64,000 nucleotides of DNA, from NCBI GenBank assembly GCA_937871915.1, contig CALMPG010000138.1, positions 1 to 64,000 of the forward strand, in the 5' to 3' direction. The stretch's first letter is position 1; every line of letters starts with the position of its first letter. Shown here piece by piece: positions 6,901 through 13,134 of the stretch. Origin of the DNA: an uncultured Phycisphaerales bacterium (GTDB taxonomy: Bacteria; Planctomycetota; Phycisphaerae; Phycisphaerales; UBA1924). The notes beneath the pieces are model-generated. The model saw nothing but the letters and a program-made list of their open reading frames with translations, was not told the origin of the DNA and made no database searches. The position numbers and the translations under genes are program-made.

Positions 6901-8273
6901 ACGCGGGCGCGCTGGATGGGGCGCTGGCGGCGATGGGGGACTTCGGCGTGAGCGAGGATGGGCTGGAGGGGGCGCTGAGGTACAACGCGATGGTGTGGCG
7001 GCTTCGCAAAGAGGTGACGCCCGACACGGGCGATGCGCGCGTGGCGGAGATGATCGCGGAGTTCGCGCAGAAGACGCGGGCGATCGGCGCGGGCGTGATG
7101 GATGCGCCGGTGGTGTCGCGGCTGATCCGGGACGCGGCGACGATCGCGCAGGGGGATGACCTGAAGAAGATCTGGGTGGACGCGCGGACGCTCGGGCCGG
7201 GGAAACTGGGCGGGAAGTGGGCGGCGACGATGAACGCGGAGGCGGGGGAACTCGCCTTCACGCGCGGGCAAACGACGCTGACGTTCGTACGGATGCAACT
7301 CAAGGATGGGGGCGAGGGGGAGGCGGCGTACATCTCGACGCGGGAACTCTCGATCGGGGACGCGGCGGAGATTCTCGACGCGGCGGGTGGGCAATCGGCG
7401 TTCAAGGCGACGCTCCCGGATGCGCGCGCATGGGCCGGGCCGCGCGGATGGGCGATCGATGGGCGCGGCAACCTCGCCACGCACGGGTGGATCCAGGTGG
7501 ACGCGAACATGACGGCCTCGCTCCCGGGGTATGCGCCGGGGATCCAGGTTCCGGGGGAGATCGCGAAGGTGCAGGACGCGGCGGGGGGTGAGCCGCGCCG
7601 GGAAAGCCCGCTGCAGAGCATGCCGCCCGAGTCGCTGGCGATGGTGGCGAGGTACGCGGGGTGCCGGTTCCTCACGAGTGCGGAGTGGAAGGCGGCGCAT
7701 GCGATGTTCGACGGCGGGTCAACGCCCGCGGGGGCGAACCTGCGCGACGCGACGTTCGCGAAGCAGCGGGACTATGTGGACAACGCGCGACGCACGCCCG
7801 GGCTGGCGCGCATGGACGCGTTCCAGTGGCCGGACGTGAACGTGTTTGTTCCGGCGGATGTGAAGAGCAAGCCGGTGACGGGGCGGGACGCGAAAGCGAG
7901 GCCGGAAAACGACGGCGTGTTGTGGTTCTTGCCGACCGAGAGCGGCGGCGGGACGCGGGTCCACCACCTGGTTGGAAACGTGGCCGAGCTGGTGGTGGAC
8001 GACTGGAAGAGGTTCGAGTCCACCCCGCCCACGGGCGTTTCGGACCTGTTCGCGAAGGTGAGCGTGCTTGCGATCGGGGGGTCGGCCCTGAGCGCTCCGG
8101 AGTTGCCGGTGGACCAGCCGCTGGCGGTGGACCTGTTCGACGCGGGGGAGGGGCTGGCGGACCTTGGGTGCCGGCTGGCGTTCGATGCGACGGGGACGCC
8201 GCCGCCGCGCCAGAGCTATGCGTCGCGGTTTTCGCGATTGCTGGGTGGGGAGGTGTATTTGATGGGGAGGTAG
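3948..8273 (+). CDS. Membrane pseudokinase with FGE/SUMF1-fold C-terminus
   Basis: A 1441-residue protein. Residues 1-260 align with a Hanks kinase (Lys35 in FVAKV), but the catalytic HRDLKPxN loop is HGALTAGN (140-147), with Ala for the catalytic Asp and Thr for Lys. It should therefore be inactive. One membrane helix follows (about 272-292, LWTTLAAALILLGVAGGVVW). About 900 residues of Ala/Glu-rich helical sequence come next, presumably periplasmic. The last 250 residues have the FGE/SUMF1 fold (CRFLTSAEWKAA, HHLVGNVAELV, IGGSALS, LGCRLAF) but lack its two catalytic cysteines. The same domain ends the last gene of the cluster (13135-15552). Type VI loci often carry membrane kinases such as PpkA; this may be an inactive counterpart. 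A palindromic repeat is inserted in frame at 4474-4527. Confidence 0.7.
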   Translation: MREIGGFTVGRELHRTGVVRVLLAAADRREAFVAKVCEPDVEVMGERGAAGAVREFVARAEANREIGENRECADGGRWARVYHVGRTPDGAAAVMDLATLGTAERLIAGRVALDSVALAHVIGEVVEGLRDLARGMKRGHGALTAGNVLLGGDEEKGIAGAGVMLGDAAVDLKPGREWRGTQGKEPATECRGTPEDLRGIGELIHGLVLHTPFKGGWPIENSPKWRAFGADGSTWRELVNVLLDPNPKAARPTLDELAATIAPMRVPRKSRRGLWTTLAAALILLGVAGGVVWHYTHREKITIVKWLEAPEQHAAEWRELCEAYRGWYSLFQAGLGKAPTGALRGMGFGTRREAYAATDPQLKELLSLPGVADGFDPWSIARVGRDVELGVLSATPTDYARSDEGIEKTEKARAAVGALKKGLTEEWEAPGKLKEAGARYRGHGWARPASALESAAAQVNPEKAPDPAEAVDLVLGLEAAVVRVDAAWKTMEEAGAELARAGDEVLGRFGAASESMVGAGLGDATKEGTREDLGALEKQAGEVADLAGQLAGFVRAKSGGWAATDTESFTSSPEYGKLRTSPPTAEVFKGWLALVKQHPALDPATDPRRGLDAGARIASIDASAAALTAKPLRGAMDADVAQRLAKAKLDVAAIAPEKVRWKRTTRDRLTAEAGRLDAELTAIKGSVEGLITARRAEIATRAAEEKGALGGKNEVVAGSAAINGAWRAWRDRTLAAFVDADYAETTEAAGRVERAFVDLDARVFPGALARDGAGVPQADWAVALADVSAAERERRLAGVLADVGGKPVDLESAAFATAAGAAGREFGEWVAKVGRMRAEIGAAEGALDAGQDVTGPASIEAVVDRWMADPVGKHAGVSAAISGIRERVAETRAVRKETSTDALVGMIVSPVEGKWERALAAWRRLGDAEIGWPKTKGEFERAKAVRAGLETVIGKLPEMRRGPTRARADGDMRARWVRYAGGVRDAGALDGALAAMGDFGVSEDGLEGALRYNAMVWRLRKEVTPDTGDARVAEMIAEFAQKTRAIGAGVMDAPVVSRLIRDAATIAQGDDLKKIWVDARTLGPGKLGGKWAATMNAEAGELAFTRGQTTLTFVRMQLKDGGEGEAAYISTRELSIGDAAEILDAAGGQSAFKATLPDARAWAGPRGWAIDGRGNLATHGWIQVDANMTASLPGYAPGIQVPGEIAKVQDAAGGEPRRESPLQSMPPESLAMVARYAGCRFLTSAEWKAAHAMFDGGSTPAGANLRDATFAKQRDYVDNARRTPGLARMDAFQWPDVNVFVPADVKSKPVTGRDAKARPENDGVLWFLPTESGGGTRVHHLVGNVAELVVDDWKRFESTPPTGVSDLFAKVSVLAIGGSALSAPELPVDQPLAVDLFDAGEGLADLGCRLAFDATGTPPPRQSYASRFSRLLGGEVYLMGR
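4474..4527 (+). repeat. In-gene palindromic repeat, family A, copy 1
   Basis: The core CCGCCACGGAGTGTCGGGG with flanks occupies 4503-4527. A related arm sits at 4474-4491, and GTGGCGGG (4479-4486) pairs with CCCGCCAC (4503-4510). The element is translated in frame as WRGTQGKEPATECRGTPE within the pseudokinase lobe. Related copies are at 15569, 29569-29644, 32536 and 32965. Confidence 0.85.
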
Positions 8274-8346
8274 GAAGGAGTCGTGCGCGGACGTCCCCCT
8301 CCGCCGTCGCTGCGCTCCAAAGCCGCGAGCGTCCTGCTCGCGACCT

Positions 8347-8364
8347 CCCCCGCTGGAGCGGGGG
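8347..8364. terminator. GC hairpin between convergent genes
   Basis: CCCCCGCT and AGCGGGGG form a perfect 8-bp stem around GG between the 3' ends of the pseudokinase gene and the convergent small lipoprotein gene. There is no T-run on either side, only further Gs, so it may be a dispersed palindrome rather than an intrinsic terminator. Confidence 0.45.
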
Positions 8365-8376
8365 GGGGGCAGGTGT

Positions 8377-8598
8377 TTACTCGGTTGGGACGTTGGCGAC
8401 GCGGATTCGTTCCTGGCGGTCGAGGAAGGCGGCGGATTCGACGGAGCGGCCGAGGCCGTCGCTGGCGGCCATGTAGTGGCCGGGTGTCGAGGCATCGCTC
8501 GAGCGACAAGCGGAGGAGAACGAGGAGGTGCAGCCCGTGCCGAGAACGAGGGCGGCAAAGGCGAGGGCGGCGAGGGCGAGGCGGCGGGAACGGGGCAT
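8377..8598 (-). CDS. Small exported lipoprotein
   Basis: A 73-residue protein with a basic N-terminus, a hydrophobic stretch and a lipobox LVLGTGC, so a signal-peptidase II lipoprotein is predicted. The mature part is about 50 polar residues with no recognised domain. GGAG lies at normal spacing before ATG 8598. It is on the opposite strand within the TssL/TssM-type cluster, and at this size it is too small to be TssJ, the usual type VI outer-membrane lipoprotein (about 150 residues or more). A role in the cluster is possible but unsupported. Confidence 0.6.
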   Translation of the reverse strand: MPRSRRLALAALAFAALVLGTGCTSSFSSACRSSDASTPGHYMAASDGLGRSVESAAFLDRQERIRVANVPTE

Positions 8599-8715
8599 TG
8601 GTGGGCTCCGGGAGGGACCGCCTTGAGTAGGCGGGATACCCGGAAAATCGATCGGATCGGGGGTCGAGTGAAGCGAAGGGTCGGAGCGGGTGTTGAGTGG
8701 TATCGGGTGGGGCGT

Positions 8716-8745
8716 TTGCGGTTGTCGGGTCGAGGCCGATAAACT
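8716..8745 (+). promoter_or_regulatory. Promoter of the tssL-tssM gene group
   Basis: TTGCGG (8716-8721) and TAAACT (8740-8745) are separated by 18 bp. The predicted start near 8752 leaves a short leader with GGGAG (8766-8770) before the GTG at 8777. Genes from here to 15552 are on one strand. Confidence 0.5.
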
Positions 8746-8776
8746 CTGGTTCAGGCACGACAGATGGGAGCACACC

Positions 8777-9316
8777 GTGGCCACAGGCGAGACATCGGGA
8801 AGCGGCGAGGCGCCTCGGACGCTTGGGCAGGCGCTGGGTCCGCCGGCGACGGAGCGGCTGGACCCGGGGAGCGTGGCCGAACTGGCCGCGTTGCTGGTGG
8901 ACTTCGCGGCCAGCCTCGACCAGGTGGTGTGGAGCACGTGGAGGGTGGTGAACCCAAACTCGGCGCTCAAGCGCGGCACGCCGGCAAGGGTGTCGATGGC
9001 CCGGTTCGCGGCCGGAGAGCCGGGGGCGACGCGCGAGCAGGTGAAACAGGACTTGGAGAAACTCCGGCAGTTGACGGCCGCGCTGACGGCGGCGGCGGGT
9101 CAGGCGGGGCGCGTGTACGGGCAGAAGCACGTGGCGACGTTCGCGCCGGCGGAGATCGAGAAGATCGCGAAGTTGACGGGTGGGAGCGGGGTGATGGTGG
9201 GGCAGGAGGTGAAGTGCTGGCGGAAGTACGAGGAACTGGCGGGGGGGATGGACGCGGAGGCGATCGAGCGGGAGGTGGTGGGGGCGATGAGCGCGTATGC
9301 GGAGAGTTTGCTCTAG
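8777..9316 (+). CDS. TagH C-terminal-domain-like protein
   Basis: A 179-residue soluble, helical protein. The pattern of a VVWxxWRxVNPNS segment, a central helical block (REQVKQDLEKLRQLTAALTAAA) and a final CWRKYEELAGGMDAEAIEREVVGAMSAYAESL resembles the C-terminal domain of type VI FHA-protein TagH, here without any FHA domain. The position directly before tssL supports this, but the resemblance is weak and judged by eye. GTG 8777 follows GGGAG by 6 nt; the frame is open upstream without a good start. The gene is 118 bp from tssL, separated by an octamer repeat. Confidence 0.45.
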   Translation: MATGETSGSGEAPRTLGQALGPPATERLDPGSVAELAALLVDFAASLDQVVWSTWRVVNPNSALKRGTPARVSMARFAAGEPGATREQVKQDLEKLRQLTAALTAAAGQAGRVYGQKHVATFAPAEIEKIAKLTGGSGVMVGQEVKCWRKYEELAGGMDAEAIEREVVGAMSAYAESLL

Positions 9317-9335
9317 GGGTTGGGGAGATAGAACA

Positions 9336-9375
9336 GGTGAGCAGGTGAGCAGGTGAGCAGGTGAAGAGGTGAGCA
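9336..9375. repeat. Octamer tandem repeat (GGTGAGCA)n
   Basis: Five copies of GGTGAGCA, one degenerate, are followed by GGGGAGCA-type units to about 9412. They lie in the gap between the TagH-like gene and tssL. The many purine-rich units resemble repeated Shine-Dalgarno-like sequence, but the true site for tssL is GGAGG at 9425. Confidence 0.85.
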
Positions 9376-9434
9376 GGTGATCGGGCAGGGGAGCAGGGGA
9401 GCAGTGGGAGCGGGGGAGCGATTTGGAGGCCTGG

Positions 9435-10163
9435 TTGACTACTTCGACGGTCGGCAGTCAGACGTTGGTGGAGGTGTGCGAGCCGCTGTTTCAGTGCGTG
9501 TGCCGGCTCAACCGGAGTGCGCGCAAGGGGTGCGGGCCGGACGCGTCGGCGACGCGGGCGGAGGTGAAGAGCGCGCTGGAAGAGTGCCGGGCCCGGGCGG
9601 GGAGCGCGGGGAAACTCGAGGCCTATGAGGGCGTGGAGATCGTGCTGGTGTACTTCGCGGACTCGATGATCCGGCGGAGTTCGCTGCCGTTTGCGGCGAC
9701 GTGGATGGACATCGCGGCCGAGCGCGGGCAACTCGCGGGGGACGAGGACTTCTTCGACAAGCTCGACACGACGCTGCGGGACACGACCGACGAGGCGACG
9801 GAGAGGCTCGGGGTGTTCTACACGTGCGTGGGGCTGGGCTTCGTGGGGTGGTACGCGGGGCAGCCGGAGGTGCTGCGCAAGAAGATGCTGGAGATGTCCA
9901 GCCGCCTGCGCGGCCAGACGGACGCGGATCGTTCGGCGAGGATCTGCCCGGAGGCGTACGAGCACGTGAACACGGCGGACCTCGTGGAGCCGCCGGCCAA
10001 GCGGATGGTGGGCGTGGCGATCGTGCTCGTCGGGCTGGCCCTGACGATGCTGGGGGCGAACATCGCCCTGTACGTGGACAAGCACGCGCGCCTGAAGGCG
10101 TCTGTGAATGAGATCGTGAAGAAGTCGGGCTCCACGGCGAGCGCTTCGGGAGGTGGGAAGTGA
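9435..10163 (+). CDS. tssL: TssL / DotU-IcmH family inner-membrane protein
   Basis: A 242-residue protein of the DotU family. It has a conserved N-terminal QTLVEVCEPLFQCVCRLNR, a central EDFFDKLDTTL, and FYTCVGLGFVGWYAG, which correspond to the hook-like cytoplasmic domain. A single C-terminal membrane helix follows (MVGVAIVLVGLALTMLGANI) with a short periplasmic tail. TssL pairs with TssM in the type VI membrane complex, or with IcmF in Dot/Icm systems. The start chosen is TTG 9435 with GGAGG at 9425-9429; TTG 9423 is an alternative. The 3' end overlaps tssM by 4 nt (GTGA), so the pair is translationally coupled. Confidence 0.88.
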   Translation: MTTSTVGSQTLVEVCEPLFQCVCRLNRSARKGCGPDASATRAEVKSALEECRARAGSAGKLEAYEGVEIVLVYFADSMIRRSSLPFAATWMDIAAERGQLAGDEDFFDKLDTTLRDTTDEATERLGVFYTCVGLGFVGWYAGQPEVLRKKMLEMSSRLRGQTDADRSARICPEAYEHVNTADLVEPPAKRMVGVAIVLVGLALTMLGANIALYVDKHARLKASVNEIVKKSGSTASASGGGK

Positions 10164-12973
10164 GCACGCTGCTGAAACTCTTCGCGAACATGCCGCCGAT
10201 CACCAAGGTGGTCGTGCTGCTGCTGGGGCTGGCCGGGATCGGGGGGATGATCTGGCTCTTCGGCGGAACCGCGGCGATCTTCGTGGTCATCGGTGGGCTG
10301 GTGCTGATCGTCGCGCTGATGTGGGCGTACGAGGGCGTGCTGGGGATGATGGCCAGGAAGAAGGCCGCGCCCATGCTGCGGTCGATCTCGGCCAACGCCG
10401 CGGCGACGCCGTCGAGCATCACGGCGCCGGCGCGCCGGGCCCGGCTGGACGACCTGCGGAAGAACTTCGACACGGGGATCGACAAGTTCCGCGCGGCGGG
10501 AAAGAACCTGTACGCGCTGCCGTGGTACGTGCTCGTGGGCGAGCCGGGCTCGGGAAAGACGGAGGCGATCCGGCATTGCAACGTGGGTTTCCCGCCGGGC
10601 CTGCAGGACCAGTTGCAGGGCGCGGGCGGCACGCTGAACATGAACTGGTGGTTCACCAACCACGCGGTGATCCTCGACACGGCGGGGCGGCTGCTCTTCG
10701 ACGAGGTGGAGCCGGGGACGACCGACGAGTGGCAGGAGTTCCTGAAACTGCTCAAGCGGAACCGGCCGCACTGCCCGATCAACGGGATGCTGCTGGCGAT
10801 CCCGGCCGAGAGCCTGATCAAAGACACGGCGGATGTGCTCGAGAAGAAGGCGGGGCGGATCGCGGAGCAACTCGACTCGATCCAGCGGGCCCTGGGCGTG
10901 CGGTTCCCGGTCTTCGTGCTCATCACCAAGAGCGACCTGATCAACGGGTTCCGTGAGTTCTTCGACGAGATCACCGACCCCGCGCTCCAGCACCAGATGA
11001 TGGGGTGGACGAATCCCGCGCCGCTGGATGCCCCGTTCAATCCGGAACTCATCGGCGAGCACCTGCGGACGGTGCAGCGCCGGCTGGCCAAGCGCCGGGC
11101 GGGGCTCCTGCAGGACCCGATCAACACCGAGAACGCGGGCAGGTCCCGGGCCGATCAGGTGGACGCGCTGTACGCGTTCCCGGACGCGATGGTGCGGATC
11201 GGGCCGCGGCTTCAGCGGTATCTGGGGATGATCTTCACGGCGGGAGAGTGGGCCCAGGCGCCGCTGTTCCTGCGCGGGATCTATTTCACGAGCTCGATGC
11301 GGGAAGGGGCGGCGCTGGATCAGGAACTGGCGGAGGCGTTCGGGGTCTCGCTCGAGAGCCTGCCGGAGGGGAAGGTGTGGGAGCGCGACCGCGCGTACTT
11401 CCTGCGCGACCTGTTCGTGAGCAAGGTGTTCAAGGAGAAGGGGCTGGTGACGCGGGCGGAGAGCACCAAGGCGCAGCTCCGCGCGCGCAACACGCTCGTG
11501 TACGGGCTGGGCGGGGTGGGGCTCGTGCTGCTGGCCGCGCTGACGTGGTACGGGGCCACGGGCCTTGGGAAGACCGTGGCGGGTCCGACGGAGTTCTGGG
11601 GCGCGGCGAGCCAGGCGTATCTGAACGAGGCAACGATGGTGAAGGCCAACCCGGCCTTGGGTCTGAGCGAGCACTGGCTGCCCATCGTGTCGCGCCCGAC
11701 GGCGGCGTCGGACGAGTGGTACTACCGGGGCGGGCTGGTGACGGACCCGAACGTGCCCGACCCGCTGCGCGCCGTGCCGATGGACCCGCAGCACCGGTCT
11801 CGTGCGGGGATGGCGGCGGAGCTGGCCAGGCGGGCCCGGGAGGAGATCCGCACGCCGGCGGTCTTCCGGCCGGTGGCGGCGATCGTCGGGGGAAGCGGAA
11901 CGAATCTGGTGGGGGAGAAGCGGCTGGCGGCGGCCCGCGCGATCTTCGAGGCGGGAGTTCTGCGACCGCTGGTTGACGCGTGCAAGATCAATCTGAAGAA
12001 GGACGCGGAGGCCAGGGCCAAATGGCCGGAGGCGGCGGCCGCCGAAGCGCAGGTACGGGCGATCGGCGAGTCGATGAACGGTCCGACGCCCCCCGCGATC
12101 GACTTCGGTGCGCTGCTGCGATACGCGCTGCGCGGGACCAACGACTTCGCGGACAAGAAGGTGGTGGGAGACCTGCCGGGGATCGAGGAGGGGTATCGCG
12201 CGCTGTACGTGGAGCCGGGCGTGTGGCCCCCGGCGTCGATGAAGGATTCCTACAGGGTCGTCGTGCCGGGGGGCGCCATGCCCGCGCCGCCCGTGGGCGC
12301 GCCGACGCCCGTGCCGGCTCCGGCCCCGGCGCCGACGCCCACGACGACTCCGACCCCGCCCGTGGCGACGCCGGCTGGCGCGCCGATGAAGTTTCCCTTG
12401 GCTCCGTTCACGAGCGCGGCGGCGGAGATGACCCTCGACGACGTGAACGCTCTGCGCGATCGCGTGGAGCAAGCCAAAGCGGGCGGGGCCGTTCCGGCGG
12501 AGCTCAGGAAAGCGGAGGCGATGCTGCGGGCCCTGCCGCGCCCCCCGACGCGGGCGAGGCAGATGTGCACGCTGACGGTGCTGCCGGAGGAGCCGGCGAG
12601 CCTCGGGAAGACGGGGCTCGCGGGGGACGCGTCGTTTGTGGGCATCGCGCCCGTCGGGGCCAAGAGCGGCAGGCCGATGGCGATGGCGGGCAAGCCAGAC
12701 GTGAAACTGGCGAGGCTGCCCGGGCCGGGCGAGCCCTTCGAGATTCGGTTCTTCGAGACGGAAGCGGGAGGCGAGCCGAGGGCGACGATCAGGGTGCCGA
12801 GCGTCTGGGGGGCGATGTGGCTGGTGGACAAGTTCGGCGGTCAGCCGGCACGGGCCGGGGATCGAACGATTTGGGATGTGGAGGCGGAGGTCGCGACCAG
12901 GGACGGGCCGCGCTCGGTGTGGGTGCGCCTGGAGTTCGATGCGGAGTTGCCGGAGTTGCCCTGGTATCCGTGA
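10160..12973 (+). CDS. tssM: TssM / IcmF family membrane ATPase-like protein
   Basis: A 937-residue protein. Two N-terminal membrane helices (about 17-34 and 39-57) flank no loop of note. A cytoplasmic P-loop domain carries Walker A GEPGSGKT (127-134), DTAGR (173-177) and a TKSD motif (VLITKSD), as in IcmF. A third helix lies near 445-465 (GLGGVGLVLLAALTWYGATG). The remainder is periplasmic, with a Pro/Ala/Thr linker around 710-740 and a beta-rich C-terminus. Typical TssM proteins are about 1100-1300 residues, so this is a short form. TssM spans the envelope with TssL and normally TssJ. No TssJ, sheath, tube, baseplate or ClpV gene is present in the window. Confidence 0.88.
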   Translation: MSTLLKLFANMPPITKVVVLLLGLAGIGGMIWLFGGTAAIFVVIGGLVLIVALMWAYEGVLGMMARKKAAPMLRSISANAAATPSSITAPARRARLDDLRKNFDTGIDKFRAAGKNLYALPWYVLVGEPGSGKTEAIRHCNVGFPPGLQDQLQGAGGTLNMNWWFTNHAVILDTAGRLLFDEVEPGTTDEWQEFLKLLKRNRPHCPINGMLLAIPAESLIKDTADVLEKKAGRIAEQLDSIQRALGVRFPVFVLITKSDLINGFREFFDEITDPALQHQMMGWTNPAPLDAPFNPELIGEHLRTVQRRLAKRRAGLLQDPINTENAGRSRADQVDALYAFPDAMVRIGPRLQRYLGMIFTAGEWAQAPLFLRGIYFTSSMREGAALDQELAEAFGVSLESLPEGKVWERDRAYFLRDLFVSKVFKEKGLVTRAESTKAQLRARNTLVYGLGGVGLVLLAALTWYGATGLGKTVAGPTEFWGAASQAYLNEATMVKANPALGLSEHWLPIVSRPTAASDEWYYRGGLVTDPNVPDPLRAVPMDPQHRSRAGMAAELARRAREEIRTPAVFRPVAAIVGGSGTNLVGEKRLAAARAIFEAGVLRPLVDACKINLKKDAEARAKWPEAAAAEAQVRAIGESMNGPTPPAIDFGALLRYALRGTNDFADKKVVGDLPGIEEGYRALYVEPGVWPPASMKDSYRVVVPGGAMPAPPVGAPTPVPAPAPAPTPTTTPTPPVATPAGAPMKFPLAPFTSAAAEMTLDDVNALRDRVEQAKAGGAVPAELRKAEAMLRALPRPPTRARQMCTLTVLPEEPASLGKTGLAGDASFVGIAPVGAKSGRPMAMAGKPDVKLARLPGPGEPFEIRFFETEAGGEPRATIRVPSVWGAMWLVDKFGGQPARAGDRTIWDVEAEVATRDGPRSVWVRLEFDAELPELPWYP

Positions 12974-13134
12974 GGAGGGCGGCGGCCGTGCGCTCTGGGA
13001 GTGCCGGGACGCGGTCGTCGCTCCGGGGCTTAGGATCAATGCAAGGCCGCGGCCGTGGGCCTGCGCCCCCCCGGGGCGATGGCCCGATCGGGGAATGTGC
13101 GTCGCGATCGAACAGAGGAGTGCCGGCGATTTCA

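Noticed and set aside
3915-7700. Minus-strand frame of 1261 codons opposite the pseudokinase
   Set aside because: Arg/Pro/His-rich composition with no motif; antisense shadow of the plus-strand gene.
8377-8598. Small lipoprotein as TssJ of the type VI-like cluster
   Set aside because: At 73 residues it is too short and lacks the beta-sandwich of TssJ, and it is on the opposite strand.
8283-8630. Plus-strand frame between the pseudokinase and the TagH-like gene
   Set aside because: Arg/Gly-rich antisense of the small lipoprotein gene and of the GC hairpin.
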